Assembly (NCBI RefSeq): GCF_015627125.1
Contig: NZ_VTDO01000005.1
Coordinates: 110,312 to 174,311 of the forward strand
Source: Acinetobacter rathckeae
Lineage (GTDB): Bacteria > Pseudomonadota > Gammaproteobacteria > Pseudomonadales > Moraxellaceae
Direction: 5' to 3'
DNA: 64,000 nucleotides
A program made the translations under genes and the position numbers. Positions 1 to 9,000 of this stretch are shown piece after piece; within the stretch, counting starts at the first letter, position 1; the number at the start of each line of letters is the position of its first letter. Below the pieces are notes generated by a model. That model searched no databases, was not told the DNA's origin, and saw only the letters and a program-made list of their open reading frames with translations.

Positions 1-1
1 C

Positions 2-1192
2 ATTGCAGGAATTGAAGACAATACCTCTCGTATACAAGTACAAACCTTAGATGATAACTGTAAAAGCTTTAATGTCGTGCAGTTTGGTATTAATGATATT
101 CGTCAGGGTATTGTGCATGTGGTTGGCCCTGAGCAAGGCTTAACCTTGCCGGGTATGACTGTGGTATGTGGTGACTCGCATACTGCCACACATGGTGCAT
201 TTGGCTGTTTGGCACATGGTATTGGTACATCAGAAGTGGAGCATGTCCTTGCAACGCAGTGCTTAGTACAGAAAAAAATGAAAAATATGCTTGTACGTGT
301 CGATGGCAAGTTGGGTCAGGGCGTGACATCAAAAGATGTTGTACTTGCCATTATTGGTAAAATTGGTACGGCAGGTGGCACGGGGCATGCCATTGAATTT
401 GGTGGTCAAGTATTCCGTGATATGTCTATAGAAGGACGTATGACGGTGTGTAACATGGCCATTGAAGGTGGTGCACGTGTTGGTTTAGTCGCTGTAGATG
501 ACAAAACCATTGAATACGTGAAAAACCGACCATATGCACCAAAAGGTCAAGATTGGGACAAAGCTGTTGAGTATTGGAACACCTTGCATTCAGATGATGA
601 TGCACATTTCGATACTGTCGTGGTATTACAAGGTGAAGAGATTGAACCACAAGTGTCTTGGGGTACATCACCTGAAATGGTTATTCCCGTGTCTAAAATG
701 GTGCCTACACTTGAAGAAGCAAAAGATGATGTGCAACGTAACGACTGGATTCGCTCATACCAATATATGGGTTTAACTGCAGGTCAAGCGTTACAAGACA
801 TTTGCCTTGATCGAGTGTTTATTGGTTCATGTACTAATTCACGTATTGAAGATATTCGTGCAGCAGCAGAAGTGGTTAAAGGGCGTAAAGTCGCACCTAC
901 CATTAAGCAAGCGATGGTTGTACCAGGCTCAGGCTTAGTGAAGTCACAGGCAGAGAATGAAGGTTTACATCAAATCTTTATTGATGCAGGTTTTGAATGG
1001 CGTGAGCCAGGTTGTTCAATGTGTTTGGCGATGAATGCAGATAAATTACAGTCAGGTGAGCATTGTGCTTCAACCTCAAACCGTAATTTTGAAGGCCGTC
1101 AGGGTAATGGTGGTCGTACGCATTTAGTGAGTCCAGCAATGGCAGCAGCCGCTGCGATTGCAGGTCATTTTGTTGATGTTCGCACATTCTAA
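2..1192 (+). CDS. leuC: 3-isopropylmalate dehydratase large subunit (5' end missing)
   Basis: LeuC with LeuD isomerises 2-isopropylmalate to 3-isopropylmalate in leucine synthesis. The reading frame is open from base 2, so the start lies upstream of the window. About 396 residues are visible and roughly 80 N-terminal residues are missing compared with the usual length near 470. The three cysteines that hold the aconitase-type 4Fe-4S cluster are present: one in GSCTNSR (codon at 830) and two in the GCSMC motif (codons at 1013 and 1022). LeuD starts 11 bases after the stop, so the two subunits are co-transcribed. Identification is secure; only the truncation by the window edge is unusual. Confidence 0.97.
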   Translation: MAGIEDNTSRIQVQTLDDNCKSFNVVQFGINDIRQGIVHVVGPEQGLTLPGMTVVCGDSHTATHGAFGCLAHGIGTSEVEHVLATQCLVQKKMKNMLVRVDGKLGQGVTSKDVVLAIIGKIGTAGGTGHAIEFGGQVFRDMSIEGRMTVCNMAIEGGARVGLVAVDDKTIEYVKNRPYAPKGQDWDKAVEYWNTLHSDDDAHFDTVVVLQGEEIEPQVSWGTSPEMVIPVSKMVPTLEEAKDDVQRNDWIRSYQYMGLTAGQALQDICLDRVFIGSCTNSRIEDIRAAAEVVKGRKVAPTIKQAMVVPGSGLVKSQAENEGLHQIFIDAGFEWREPGCSMCLAMNADKLQSGEHCASTSNRNFEGRQGNGGRTHLVSPAMAAAAAIAGHFVDVRTF

Positions 1193-1203
1193 GGAGTAGC
1201 ACA

Positions 1204-1854
1204 GTGAAAGCATATATCGTTGAAACAGGCCTTGTTGCACCTTTAGACCGTGCCAATGTCGATACCGACTTAATTATTCCTAAGCAGTTTTTAAAATCAA
1301 TTAAACGCACAGGTTTTGGCGACAACTTATTTGACGAGCTTCGTTATTTAGATGAAGGGTATTTAGGACAAGACATTAATAAACGTCCGAAAAACCCAGA
1401 TTTTGTGTTAAACCAAGCACGTTACCAAGGTGCAACCATTTTAGTGACCCGTAAAAACTTTGGCTGTGGTTCAAGTCGTGAGCATGCACCGTGGGCACTC
1501 AATGAATACGGTTTTCGTACTGTGATTGCACCAAGCTATGCCGACATTTTTTTCAACAATAGTTTCAAAAATGGCATGTTACCTGTGATTTTGTCGGAAG
1601 AGCAGGTTGATTTTATTATTAAATCTTGCCAAGCCAATGAGGGATATACCTTAACAGTTGATCTTGCATCACAAGAAGTACGTTTGAGTACGGGTGAGGT
1701 ATTTACATTTGAAGTTGACCCATTTCGTAAACACTGTTTATTAAACGGTTTAGATGATATTGGTTTAACCTTACAAGATGGCGATTTAATTCGTGCTTAC
1801 GAAGATAAAATTAAACAACGTAAGCCATGGATTTTTAATGCACTTTCATCTTAA
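1204..1854 (+). CDS. leuD: 3-isopropylmalate dehydratase small subunit
   Basis: Small swivelling-domain subunit that pairs with LeuC in the second step of leucine biosynthesis. The protein is 216 residues, normal for the family. It carries the conserved N-terminal [11 protein letters not shown] segment and the substrate-loop motif [12 protein letters not shown]. The start is GTG, preceded by a good ribosome site AAGGAG at about 1191-1196. It lies directly behind leuC and ahead of a small lipoprotein gene and leuB, so this is a leuCD-x-leuB transcription unit. Confidence 0.97.
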   Translation: MKAYIVETGLVAPLDRANVDTDLIIPKQFLKSIKRTGFGDNLFDELRYLDEGYLGQDINKRPKNPDFVLNQARYQGATILVTRKNFGCGSSREHAPWALNEYGFRTVIAPSYADIFFNNSFKNGMLPVILSEEQVDFIIKSCQANEGYTLTVDLASQEVRLSTGEVFTFEVDPFRKHCLLNGLDDIGLTLQDGDLIRAYEDKIKQRKPWIFNALSS

Positions 1855-1940
1855 GCCAATGATAGTCGTGGTGTGCCAAACAAACTCTTGCTAAGATGAG
1901 TCATCTTTTGAGTAGACTGCCGTCAGGTTGGCTTAAATCC

Positions 1941-2516
1941 ATGAAAAACATGATTGCTAAAATGCTGTTTATTGGCATGTGCTGTTTGAGTTTCAGTGCA
2001 TGTCAAACAACACCGAAGCATTTGGTTTCAAAGCAAGCGTTACCTAATAATAGTACTGTAAAAATTTTTTGCGATGGTGCAAAAGCATGTGAGTTTGAGC
2101 GTGTGAGCCATGTGCGCATTGTAAATGAAAACACACACTTGGTTGACTATGATGCCATTCAAAAAGGCTATGTTCGCTTACAGTTAAGTTCGACTTTAGA
2201 GTCAAACCACTTGTACTTAACCGTACCTGCACAGCAACAAGAAGTTGTGATTCGGTTTTATCCAATTTCTTTAGAGCGTGCTGAAAAAATTAATGTGATT
2301 CATCAGTTTAAACCAAATCAAACCTATACATTTAGTATGTATAGAGATCGGATTAAGCGTGACAATAATTTACTGAGCTTATCTACACCAGACCCGTTGT
2401 GTGTCAAGCTTTTAGAAGGACAACGAGTCATTCGTGTCTTTTGTAAGCCATACAATGTTTTAACAGGTTTAGGTGAGTTTGTAGAGCAAAAAAATGACTT
2501 TAAATCACTGAGGTGA
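1941..2516 (+). CDS. putative small lipoprotein between leuD and leuB
   Basis: Function unknown. I chose the ATG at 1941 rather than the upstream in-frame ATG at 1896 because it opens directly onto a signal peptide: a short basic start (MKNM, K), a hydrophobic run and an LSFSAC lipobox-like site followed by QTT. This suggests a lipoprotein of about 191 residues. The lipobox has Phe at the -3 position, which is not ideal. The rest is a soluble, mostly beta-like domain with four further cysteines and no recognised motif. It sits in the same direction between leuD and leuB with no terminator on either side, so it is probably co-transcribed with leucine genes, although nothing in it suggests a role in leucine synthesis. 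Confidence 0.7.
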   Translation: MKNMIAKMLFIGMCCLSFSACQTTPKHLVSKQALPNNSTVKIFCDGAKACEFERVSHVRIVNENTHLVDYDAIQKGYVRLQLSSTLESNHLYLTVPAQQQEVVIRFYPISLERAEKINVIHQFKPNQTYTFSMYRDRIKRDNNLLSLSTPDPLCVKLLEGQRVIRVFCKPYNVLTGLGEFVEQKNDFKSLR

Positions 2517-2555
2517 TCAGTCTTTTTTATATAAAATATTACCATGGAACATGCG

Positions 2556-3632
2556 ATGTCAAAACAAATTCTTATTTTAGCGGGCGATGGTATTGGCCCT
2601 GAAATTATTAAAGCGGCTGAAACTGTACTGGCTGAAGTGAATCAAAAATTTAACCTAGACTTGGCTTGGGAGCATGGTTTACTCGGTGGTGCTGCAATTG
2701 ATGCACATGGTAGTCCATACCCTGATGTCACCAGTCAGCAAGCGAAAAATGCAGATGCTATTTTGTTAGGTGCTGTGGGTGGACCAAAATGGGATCGTAT
2801 TGAGCGTTCAATTCGTCCAGAACGTGGTCTGCTTAAAATTAGAAGTGAACTCAATTTATTTGCCAATTTACGCCCTGCAATTTTGTATCCACAACTTGCC
2901 GATGCATCTAGCTTAAAACCTGAAGTGGTTGCTGGCTTAGATATTTTGATCGTACGTGAACTCACAGGTGGTATTTACTTTGGCCAACCTCGTGGTATTC
3001 GTGAATTAGAAAATGGTGAGAAACAAGGCTATAACACAGACGTATATGCTGAATCTGAAATTAAGCGTATTGCAAAAGTCGCTTTTGAAATGGCACAGTT
3101 ACGTGGTGGTAAAGTGTGTTCAGTAGATAAAGCCAATGTGCTTGAAGTCACTGAACTTTGGAAGCAAACAGTCACTCAAGTACAGCAAGACAGTTACCCA
3201 AATGTTAACTTGTCGCATATGTATGTAGACAATGCCGCAATGCAACTGGTACGTGCGCCAAAGCAATTTGATGTGATTGTGACAGGCAACTTGTTTGGCG
3301 ATATTTTATCTGATGAAGCGGCGATGCTTACAGGCTCAATTGGCATGTTGCCATCTGCATCACTTGATGAACAAGGCAAGGGCATGTACGAGCCTTGTCA
3401 TGGTTCAGCCCCTGATATTGCAGGTCAAGATATTGCTAACCCACTTGCAACCATTTTGTCTGTAGCGATGATGCTACGTTATACGTTTAGAGAAGAAACG
3501 GCTGCGGTAGCGATTGAGCAAGCTGTCGGTAAAGTACTAGACCAAGGTTTACGTACAGCAGATATTATGTCTACAGGTATGACCAAAGTAGGCACAAAAG
3601 CGATGGGCGAGGCTGTTGTAAACGCTCTATAA
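2556..3632 (+). CDS. leuB: 3-isopropylmalate dehydrogenase
   Basis: LeuB oxidises and decarboxylates 3-isopropylmalate to 2-oxoisocaproate using NAD+. The protein is about 358 residues from the ATG at 2556; an in-frame ATG at 2544 would add four residues, but the only ribosome-site-like GGA (2546-2548) fits the later start. Family motifs are clear: [11 protein letters not shown] at the N-terminus, the substrate loop [15 protein letters not shown], and the NAD-binding end [18 protein letters not shown]. It is the last gene of the leucine block and is followed 20 bases later by a strong terminator. Confidence 0.97.
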   Translation: MSKQILILAGDGIGPEIIKAAETVLAEVNQKFNLDLAWEHGLLGGAAIDAHGSPYPDVTSQQAKNADAILLGAVGGPKWDRIERSIRPERGLLKIRSELNLFANLRPAILYPQLADASSLKPEVVAGLDILIVRELTGGIYFGQPRGIRELENGEKQGYNTDVYAESEIKRIAKVAFEMAQLRGGKVCSVDKANVLEVTELWKQTVTQVQQDSYPNVNLSHMYVDNAAMQLVRAPKQFDVIVTGNLFGDILSDEAAMLTGSIGMLPSASLDEQGKGMYEPCHGSAPDIAGQDIANPLATILSVAMMLRYTFREETAAVAIEQAVGKVLDQGLRTADIMSTGMTKVGTKAMGEAVVNAL

Positions 3633-3652
3633 CGCAAGTTTTTTTGTTTAGT

Positions 3653-3692
3653 AATGCATGGCTATATTTAGGTAGAGCCATGCATTTTTTTA
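3653..3692 (+). terminator. rho-independent terminator after leuB
   Basis: An 11-bp perfect inverted repeat (3653-3663 and 3676-3686) with a 12-base loop runs into a T-tract. It ends the leucine transcription unit. Confidence 0.9.
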
Positions 3693-3714
3693 TTTATTGT
3701 TTCAGGGGAAATTT

Positions 3715-4038
3715 GTTTCATTAAATAAAAAGTTGTCCGGTTTTTATTTGGGGTTGGGTATTTTTTATCTTATAGTTTTTGTCATGATTGCTGTGCTGTC
3801 ATTCAGTGTGAATTAAGCATTAGGTCATGTGGCAATTGGTTATATGTGTTTCTTGGCCTTTATAATTGCAATGCATTTCAAAGCATATAGCGAGGTAAGT
3901 AAGGGGAAATAACTTGGTAAAATTTTATCAAGGGTCTTGGTTTACTTTTTAGTGCTCGGTTTTCCTATTAGTACATTATTGGCTTTTCTTATTTTTTCAT
4001 ATACGAAAGAATCGAACTGGCAAACGTTCAATACCTAA
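3715..4038 (+). pseudogene. decayed small membrane-protein gene with two in-frame stops
   Basis: A single frame from about 3715 to the TAA at 4036-4038 (108 codons) reads as a small membrane protein but is interrupted by TAA at 3814 and TAA at 3910. The first part has a hydrophobic helix (LGIFYLIVFVMIAVLSFSVN), the middle part a second one (HVAIGYMCFLAFIIAMHFKAY), and the last part a third (VLVYFLVLGFPISTLLAFLI) followed by a polar tail (SYTKESNWQT). The three parts stay in one frame, and each helix ends in a plausible loop. A ribosome-site-like AGGGGA at 3704-3709 stands the right distance before 3715, where the codon is now GTT, so the start codon may also be lost. It is read as a gene remnant; the family is not recognised. 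Confidence 0.7.
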
Positions 4039-4048
4039 ATAAAGGCGT

Positions 4049-4082
4049 AAAAAAAGCCACATGATATGCAGTGGCTTTTTTG
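4049..4082. terminator. bidirectional terminator between the pseudogene and infA
   Basis: A perfect 10-bp stem (4051-4060 with 4071-4080) is flanked by A-runs on the left and T-runs on the right, so it can work for infA on the minus strand and for plus-strand transcripts. Confidence 0.85.
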
Positions 4083-4095
4083 CTTCGACTAATGA

Positions 4096-4317
4096 CTAGC
4101 GCGCACGATAAGTAATACGACCTTTACTTAAGTCATAAGGCGTCATTTCAACTTTTACGCTATCGCCAGTTAAAATACGAATGTAATGTTTACGCATTTT
4201 ACCAGAAATGTGTGCAATGACTTCATGCCCATTTTCTAAACGAACACGAAACATAGTATTAGGAAGCGTTTCGGTGACAACGCCTTCGAACTCAATCAGT
4301 TCCTCTTTATTGGCCAT
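4096..4317 (-). CDS. infA: translation initiation factor IF-1
   Basis: IF-1 binds the 30S A site during initiation and cooperates with IF-2 and IF-3. The protein has 73 residues, the usual size is 72, and it is a single OB-fold of the S1 type. Typical segments are [20 protein letters not shown] and [14 protein letters not shown], ending in KGRITYRAR. It stands alone on the minus strand with its own good promoter (4352-4380) and terminator (4049-4082), so it is transcribed as a single gene. Identification is certain. Confidence 0.98.
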   Translation of the reverse strand: MANKEELIEFEGVVTETLPNTMFRVRLENGHEVIAHISGKMRKHYIRILTGDSVKVEMTPYDLSKGRITYRAR

Positions 4318-4351
4318 AGCCTACCTAAATGAATAAAATAACAAGGTGCAA

Positions 4352-4380
4352 ATTATATACAACTTACAATAAGAATACAA
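4352..4380 (-). promoter_or_regulatory. sigma-70 promoter of infA
   Basis: On the minus strand a TTGTAT -35 box (4375-4380) and a perfect TATAAT -10 box (4352-4357) are separated by 17 bases, about 35 bases upstream of the infA start. Confidence 0.75.
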
Positions 4381-4419
4381 GCAAGCAACTTATTGCGACC
4401 TATAAAATGAGCAGGGTAT

Positions 4420-5217
4420 TTACGTTGGCCAGTTTAACCATTGTGGGCCAAGTGCCACTTGAGGTAAATCAAATATTTCAGGGTAGCCTGCTTGAATAAA
4501 ATATAGCCCATCTGGAGGTGCGGTCATGCCAGCGGCTTTACGGTCGAGTGCCGCAAAAATGGTATCTATATGATCTTCATCGTGGACGTGTTGTCCAATA
4601 TCGAGTAAACAGCCAACAATATTACGTACCATATGATGTAGAAAACCATCTGCTTGAATGTCTAATACCATAAATGGCCCATGCTGGGTCAGTGTACAGT
4701 GAGAAACATGTCTGATTGGTTGGTTGGACTGGCAAGCTGCTGCACGGAAACTTTCAAAGTTATGTGTGCCCTCAAATTTCTTCGCTGCCTGTTGCATGGC
4801 TAAAAAGTCGAGTGGCGTGTGTATATGGGTGACTTGCTTATGCAATAGTGCAGGGCGATGCGGTGCGTTATAAATCACATAACGATAACGCCGTGAGTTG
4901 GCTTTAAAACGTGCATGAAAGTCATCATTCATGCGTTTAATCCACTGTACCGAAATATCTTTTGGAAGTTGGCTATTTGTACCTCTAACCCAACCGTGAT
5001 CGGTACGATCAGATGGACTATCAAAATGTGCGACCATATTGGTGGCGTGTACGCCTGCATCGGTACGGCCTGCACCATGTAAAATAACGCTGTGGTTTGC
5101 GACTTTACTGAGTACCTGCTCTAAGGTTTCTTGTACACTCACCACACCTGCTTGTTGGGTTTGCCACCCTCGGTAGTGTGTACCGCAAAACTCAATTCCT
5201 ATGGCATAACGTTGCAT
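4420..5217 (-). CDS. truA: tRNA pseudouridine(38-40) synthase TruA
   Basis: TruA converts uridines 38-40 of the tRNA anticodon arm to pseudouridine. The protein has 265 residues, as usual. The catalytic aspartate lies in the GRTDAGVHA motif near residue 53, and the conserved segments ARFKANSRRYRYVIYN and DGFLHHMVRNIVG are present. The asparaginase gene ends 12 bases upstream, so both are probably on one transcript. In Pseudomonas truA also follows fimV; here an asparaginase gene lies between them. Confidence 0.97.
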   Translation of the reverse strand: MQRYAIGIEFCGTHYRGWQTQQAGVVSVQETLEQVLSKVANHSVILHGAGRTDAGVHATNMVAHFDSPSDRTDHGWVRGTNSQLPKDISVQWIKRMNDDFHARFKANSRRYRYVIYNAPHRPALLHKQVTHIHTPLDFLAMQQAAKKFEGTHNFESFRAAACQSNQPIRHVSHCTLTQHGPFMVLDIQADGFLHHMVRNIVGCLLDIGQHVHDEDHIDTIFAALDRKAAGMTAPPDGLYFIQAGYPEIFDLPQVALGPQWLNWPT

Positions 5218-5229
5218 GTAAACCTCAAA

Positions 5230-6207
5230 CTATGTTGCATCTGCCCAATGTTGACGATATTGGCTGACGTGCTGATAGGTTAAATATAATTTTAAAATTT
5301 TGGCATATAAGTCGGCATGGCCTATACCGTCTGAAACCATAATATCGGCATCTTTCACCCATTGGCTAATGGCATAGCGTTGGTCAAGGCTTCCAAATGT
5401 GACTTGCGTGGTGAGTATGGCCAAACAGTTTTGTTGTTGTAAGTGTTTAATGTGCTGAACAATCTGTGGATTCGTTGCAATATTACCTGTACCAAAACCT
5501 TGTAAGATTAAAAAGTCAGGAGCTTGTGTCGCAATCAGTTGTAGTTGCTTTTGAAGTTGTTGTTGTTCAGTTGGTTGTAGCATCAAATTCATGATGTTGA
5601 GTGTTTCTGCACGTGTAATATCTGCATCTGTGACAATATGTGCGATTTGCGGTTTTGTAAGTTGTTCTGTGCTTGAAACACCTTTAAATGCATGCAGGGC
5701 AGTGGTGTGGTATTTAATCACACTATGGCCATGGAATAGCTGTCCATTAAAGCTTAGGTGTACTCCACTGGTAACATGGCTAATATGTTCAAGTGCATGT
5801 CGTAGGTTATCTAAAGCATCTGTCGTGGTACGTACAGCTGAGCCGTCAGTGTTGAGTAAAGGGTATTGGCTTCCTGTTAAAATAACAGTGCAACTTTGTG
5901 CTAAAAAGCGTGTTAGTACGGCACTGGCATAACTTAAAGTATCTGTACCATGAATAATAATAAATTTTTGGATTTGCTTTTCGTGTTGTAATTGCTGAAT
6001 AAATTGAATCAAGCGTAACCAAGTTTTGGCTGTGCAGGCACTACTGTCAATAATATCTGGTGCGGCGTAGCAGTCAAAATCGACTGTACTGTAAGGGCGA
6101 ATGATGGATTGTAGCTGAGGTAAAAACTCAGTGTGGGGCATTGGACTGAGTGGAGATCCGACACAGCCGAATGTTCCACCCATATAAATGACAGCAACTT
6201 TTGACAT
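5230..6207 (-). CDS. asparaginase family protein (type I-like, cytoplasmic)
   Basis: Likely hydrolyses L-asparagine to aspartate and ammonia. The 325-residue protein shows both threonine motifs of the bacterial asparaginase/glutaminase family: IYMGGTFG near the N-terminus (first catalytic Thr) and IIHGTDTLSY near residue 85 (the Thr-Asp pair), followed by ILTGSQYPL. There is no signal peptide, so the cytoplasmic type I (AnsA-like) form is the better guess than the periplasmic type II. It lies between the FimV C-terminal gene and truA, with short gaps of 46 and 12 bases, and no terminator separates them. Substrate preference for Asn over Gln cannot be read from the sequence. Confidence 0.85.
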   Translation of the reverse strand: MSKVAVIYMGGTFGCVGSPLSPMPHTEFLPQLQSIIRPYSTVDFDCYAAPDIIDSSACTAKTWLRLIQFIQQLQHEKQIQKFIIIHGTDTLSYASAVLTRFLAQSCTVILTGSQYPLLNTDGSAVRTTTDALDNLRHALEHISHVTSGVHLSFNGQLFHGHSVIKYHTTALHAFKGVSSTEQLTKPQIAHIVTDADITRAETLNIMNLMLQPTEQQQLQKQLQLIATQAPDFLILQGFGTGNIATNPQIVQHIKHLQQQNCLAILTTQVTFGSLDQRYAISQWVKDADIMVSDGIGHADLYAKILKLYLTYQHVSQYRQHWADAT

Positions 6208-6253
6208 AAGACAATGTAATCATGAGCAAAAGTCTATGATAAATCGAACGGCT

Positions 6254-7840
6254 TTAAGATGCCATTTTATTTAGTAGTTGATCTACCTTGAGTTTCTGAG
6301 AGACTGAAAATTCAACATCAGGTACAGATAAAAGTTGCTTAGCACGCTCATATTCACCAATCGTGATGTACTCTGCGGCTAAATCAAGGTTGAGCTGTGC
6401 TTCATCAAGTTGTATTAATTCATCAAATTGATCAAGTAATACATCTGCTTTTGTTGCAGTAACTGTTGGCGATGTTTCAGCGACAATATGATGCTGTTGT
6501 TGCGTGGTCAGATTGCCTGCTTCAGGTTCTTGTGCAGTGAACGTAAATTCAAGTGGTGTATTGGTCGCGTATTCTTCAGGTTTTTCTAGTGTGATTGAGC
6601 TTGTACCATCTGATACAGGGTCGGTGTCAAGTTCAATCGATTGAGGCGTTGCAAGTGAGGTTGTTTGGGTACTGTAATGAAGCGACTGATCAGATGTTTC
6701 CTCTGTATTTAACAGAGAATCATTTTTTGTATCACTAATTTGATCTTCTGGTTCTAAAACGAAGTCTAAATGTCTTGCGCTTGTGAGATCTGTTGCTGCG
6801 TCATTGTTGGTTGGCTGTTTTTCACTAAAGTTGAACTCTAGATCTGATGCAGGGTTTTGCGTTGGTGCGTGATTTATTTCATTTGAATGGTCGAATGTAA
6901 AATCGAGGTCTTTTAATTCAAATTGATCTTGTTGTACTTCATCTATTTGATCTTTGCTTACATCTGGTTCGAGTACAAGTGCTTGATCAGGTGTGTCTGT
7001 CTGCGTTTGATGGTCTGCATTATGGTGTGTTGAGTTAGCTTTTTCATGGTCTGGTTCAGTGCCATAGAAGTCTAGTAAGCCGAGATCATCAGCCTTGTCT
7101 GTTTGGTTACTTGGTTTAGTTGCAGTATCTTGTGGCTTCTGGACTTGCTCATAAGACAGAGCAGGCACTTCAGTGCTAGGTGTATTTTCTACTAATGATT
7201 TATGGTGTTGAGTATCACTTTTTGTTTCATGACTTACCTGAGCTGTATGTTGCTCTGGAGTCTCTTTAGGTGCACTCGTGATGGTATTTTCTACTGTTTC
7301 ATGGGTTAATTCAGTTGCTGCCACGGTTGCAGTTGATGCGGCTAAGGCAACTTTCTTTTCAGCATCTTGTTTTTTCTGTAGTTGATCTGCTGCAAATTCA
7401 TGTTCAATATTTTCTATAATATCAAACAACTTTAATTGTTTAAGGTGCCCAATCAGCTGTTTAGTTGCAATTTCATCGTCTTGTTTGCGATAGACCTGAG
7501 CAAGTAAAAGGTACAGTTGGTGTTGTTCTGGGTTATTGTTAAGCTCTTGGTTGATCTTTGCCTCAGCCAAAGAAAAGTTATTGGCATGAATCAAGTCTTG
7601 AATTTGAGCAAAGGTTACGCTGTGGCTTTCTTGCTGTTTTTTACTGATTTGAGGTGCATCTTGATCTGGTACTGCCGTTTTTTCTGCAGCGACTGTTTCT
7701 TTTTTTGTTTTTGATGCTTTTTCTTTTACCTTTTTTGTTTTTTTCTCGGTGTGAGCATCATCTTTATTGGCTTGCTCTCTCTTTTTAAGAAATAGAGCAA
7801 CAACGAGTAAAATGATACATGGAATAATATATATGAGCAT
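6254..7840 (-). CDS. fimV: FimV-like C-terminal half: membrane anchor and cytoplasmic part
   Basis: The 528-residue protein starts with one membrane helix (residues 2-18, IIPCIILLVVALFL) followed by a lysine-rich stretch, a first TPR-like helical pair (about residues 72-140, including NNFSLAEAKINQEL), a long acidic low-complexity region rich in Asp, Glu, Thr and Gln, and a last conserved domain (LDLAAEYITIGEYERAKQLL) that matches the end of FimV of Pseudomonas. FimV organises the cell pole and type IV pilus assembly. The protein lacks the LysM and periplasmic domains, which are in the next gene upstream (7906-8895). A ribosome-site-like AAGG precedes the ATG, and the 65-base gap has stops in all three frames, so this is a true second gene rather than a simple frameshift. 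Confidence 0.8.
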   Translation of the reverse strand: MLIYIIPCIILLVVALFLKKREQANKDDAHTEKKTKKVKEKASKTKKETVAAEKTAVPDQDAPQISKKQQESHSVTFAQIQDLIHANNFSLAEAKINQELNNNPEQHQLYLLLAQVYRKQDDEIATKQLIGHLKQLKLFDIIENIEHEFAADQLQKKQDAEKKVALAASTATVAATELTHETVENTITSAPKETPEQHTAQVSHETKSDTQHHKSLVENTPSTEVPALSYEQVQKPQDTATKPSNQTDKADDLGLLDFYGTEPDHEKANSTHHNADHQTQTDTPDQALVLEPDVSKDQIDEVQQDQFELKDLDFTFDHSNEINHAPTQNPASDLEFNFSEKQPTNNDAATDLTSARHLDFVLEPEDQISDTKNDSLLNTEETSDQSLHYSTQTTSLATPQSIELDTDPVSDGTSSITLEKPEEYATNTPLEFTFTAQEPEAGNLTTQQQHHIVAETSPTVTATKADVLLDQFDELIQLDEAQLNLDLAAEYITIGEYERAKQLLSVPDVEFSVSQKLKVDQLLNKMAS

Positions 7841-7905
7841 ACCTATACCTTAAATTGTTATAGCTTATGTAATCTGAGTTAATTTGAGTGATTTAACATA
7901 CCAAT

Positions 7906-8895
7906 TTATGAGCGGGAGTTTTTCTCGTTCAGTTGTTTGATCTGTTGTCTTAGGTCATTAATTCTTCCATTAATCACATCAAATTTAGCATTTCTTTGTT
8001 TCATTTCGCGTTGCAAACGGGCAATTTCATGTTCTAAAGAACGAATGCGGGCTTTTGTTTGTAACAGTTCTTTTTGAATGTCTTCTGACAATTGATCTGT
8101 ACTGCGTTCAGCGGGCTTACGAGTAGCAGGTGTAGGTATCATTACGCTATCTTGAAGAGCCTTTTGAATGTGTTTTGAACCCCAAATATTAATCTTCACG
8201 CCGGATTTGATATGGTTCATGTTATGTCGTGTAAATGCATTTGGGTTATCTGCTTTAATTTTTCTGGCAATATCATCAAGACGTTCGCCTGTTTGCGTTG
8301 CAATTTTTTCAGAAATAGACCATAGGGTGTCTTGTGGTTTGACCTTATAAATGAATTTTATATCATCATTATGATTTACAATAACATTATTTGTATCATC
8401 TGTTGCTATTGCTTTAGATGTGGTTTTATTTTTTATATTATTTTCGTTGCTGCTAATGGCTACAGGGGAGAGCGTTTTTTCTTCATTGTGTGTTTCTGAG
8501 GCTGCATTATTTACTTTAAAAGGAATATTAATCCGTTTGAGGTATGGCATGTCTGACTCAGTCACTTTAAGCACAAAATTAATGCGTGATGAGCGAATGG
8601 GTTTGTTTGAAGTGACTACAATTACACCAAAATTAGCCCCATTTTTACGTACAACAAACCCCATATCTTTACTATTAATCCCTAGCTTTGATACTTCGTC
8701 GTCATCTTCGATATTTACACGAATCGACTTAATATTTGTTGCTTCGCTATAAGGAACTTCCATATAAAGGAGTTGCTCTTTGGTTGACTGAATCACAGGC
8801 TGACCTAAAACAAGTGCATGGCCTGTTTGTGCCAAAAAGCATGTGAACAGTGCAGTAAGACAAAACTTTTGAGGTAAGGTCATAGCGTCAATCAT
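7906..8895 (-). CDS. fimV: FimV-like N-terminal half: periplasmic LysM protein
   Basis: The 329-residue protein has a signal peptide ending near GHALVLGQ, the FimV N-terminal domain (YMEVPYSEATNIKSIRVNIE onward), a LysM peptidoglycan-binding domain at about residues 184-237 (YKVKPQDTLWSISEKIA) and a C-terminal coiled coil of about 50 residues (LLQTKARIRSLEHEIARLQ onward). This is the layout of the periplasmic part of Pseudomonas FimV, but the protein stops just before where the membrane helix should be. The helix and the cytoplasmic part are encoded by the following gene. The two together have 857 residues, close to a full FimV. asd lies upstream but is cut off by a terminator at 8955-8984. 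Confidence 0.82.
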   Translation of the reverse strand: MIDAMTLPQKFCLTALFTCFLAQTGHALVLGQPVIQSTKEQLLYMEVPYSEATNIKSIRVNIEDDDEVSKLGINSKDMGFVVRKNGANFGVIVVTSNKPIRSSRINFVLKVTESDMPYLKRINIPFKVNNAASETHNEEKTLSPVAISSNENNIKNKTTSKAIATDDTNNVIVNHNDDIKFIYKVKPQDTLWSISEKIATQTGERLDDIARKIKADNPNAFTRHNMNHIKSGVKINIWGSKHIQKALQDSVMIPTPATRKPAERSTDQLSEDIQKELLQTKARIRSLEHEIARLQREMKQRNAKFDVINGRINDLRQQIKQLNEKNSRS

Positions 8896-8954
8896 AATAT
8901 TTAAAATGGGTGCTACTCTAATGTAGCGATAAGTTTTACATTTGTAAAATTTTT

Positions 8955-8984
8955 ATAAAAAAGCCAATCATTAGATTGGCTTTT
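8955..8984 (-). terminator. terminator of asd
   Basis: A perfect 11-bp inverted repeat (8959-8969 with 8974-8984) and a 4-base loop are followed on the minus strand by a T-rich run. It separates asd from the FimV genes. Confidence 0.85.
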
Positions 8985-9000
8985 CAAGTGAATATGTGCG

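Noticed and set aside
7841..7905. A simple frameshift or stop splitting a single fimV gene
   Set aside because: The 65-base gap has stop codons in all three minus-strand frames and a ribosome-site-like AAGG before the second ATG, so no single change would restore one frame.
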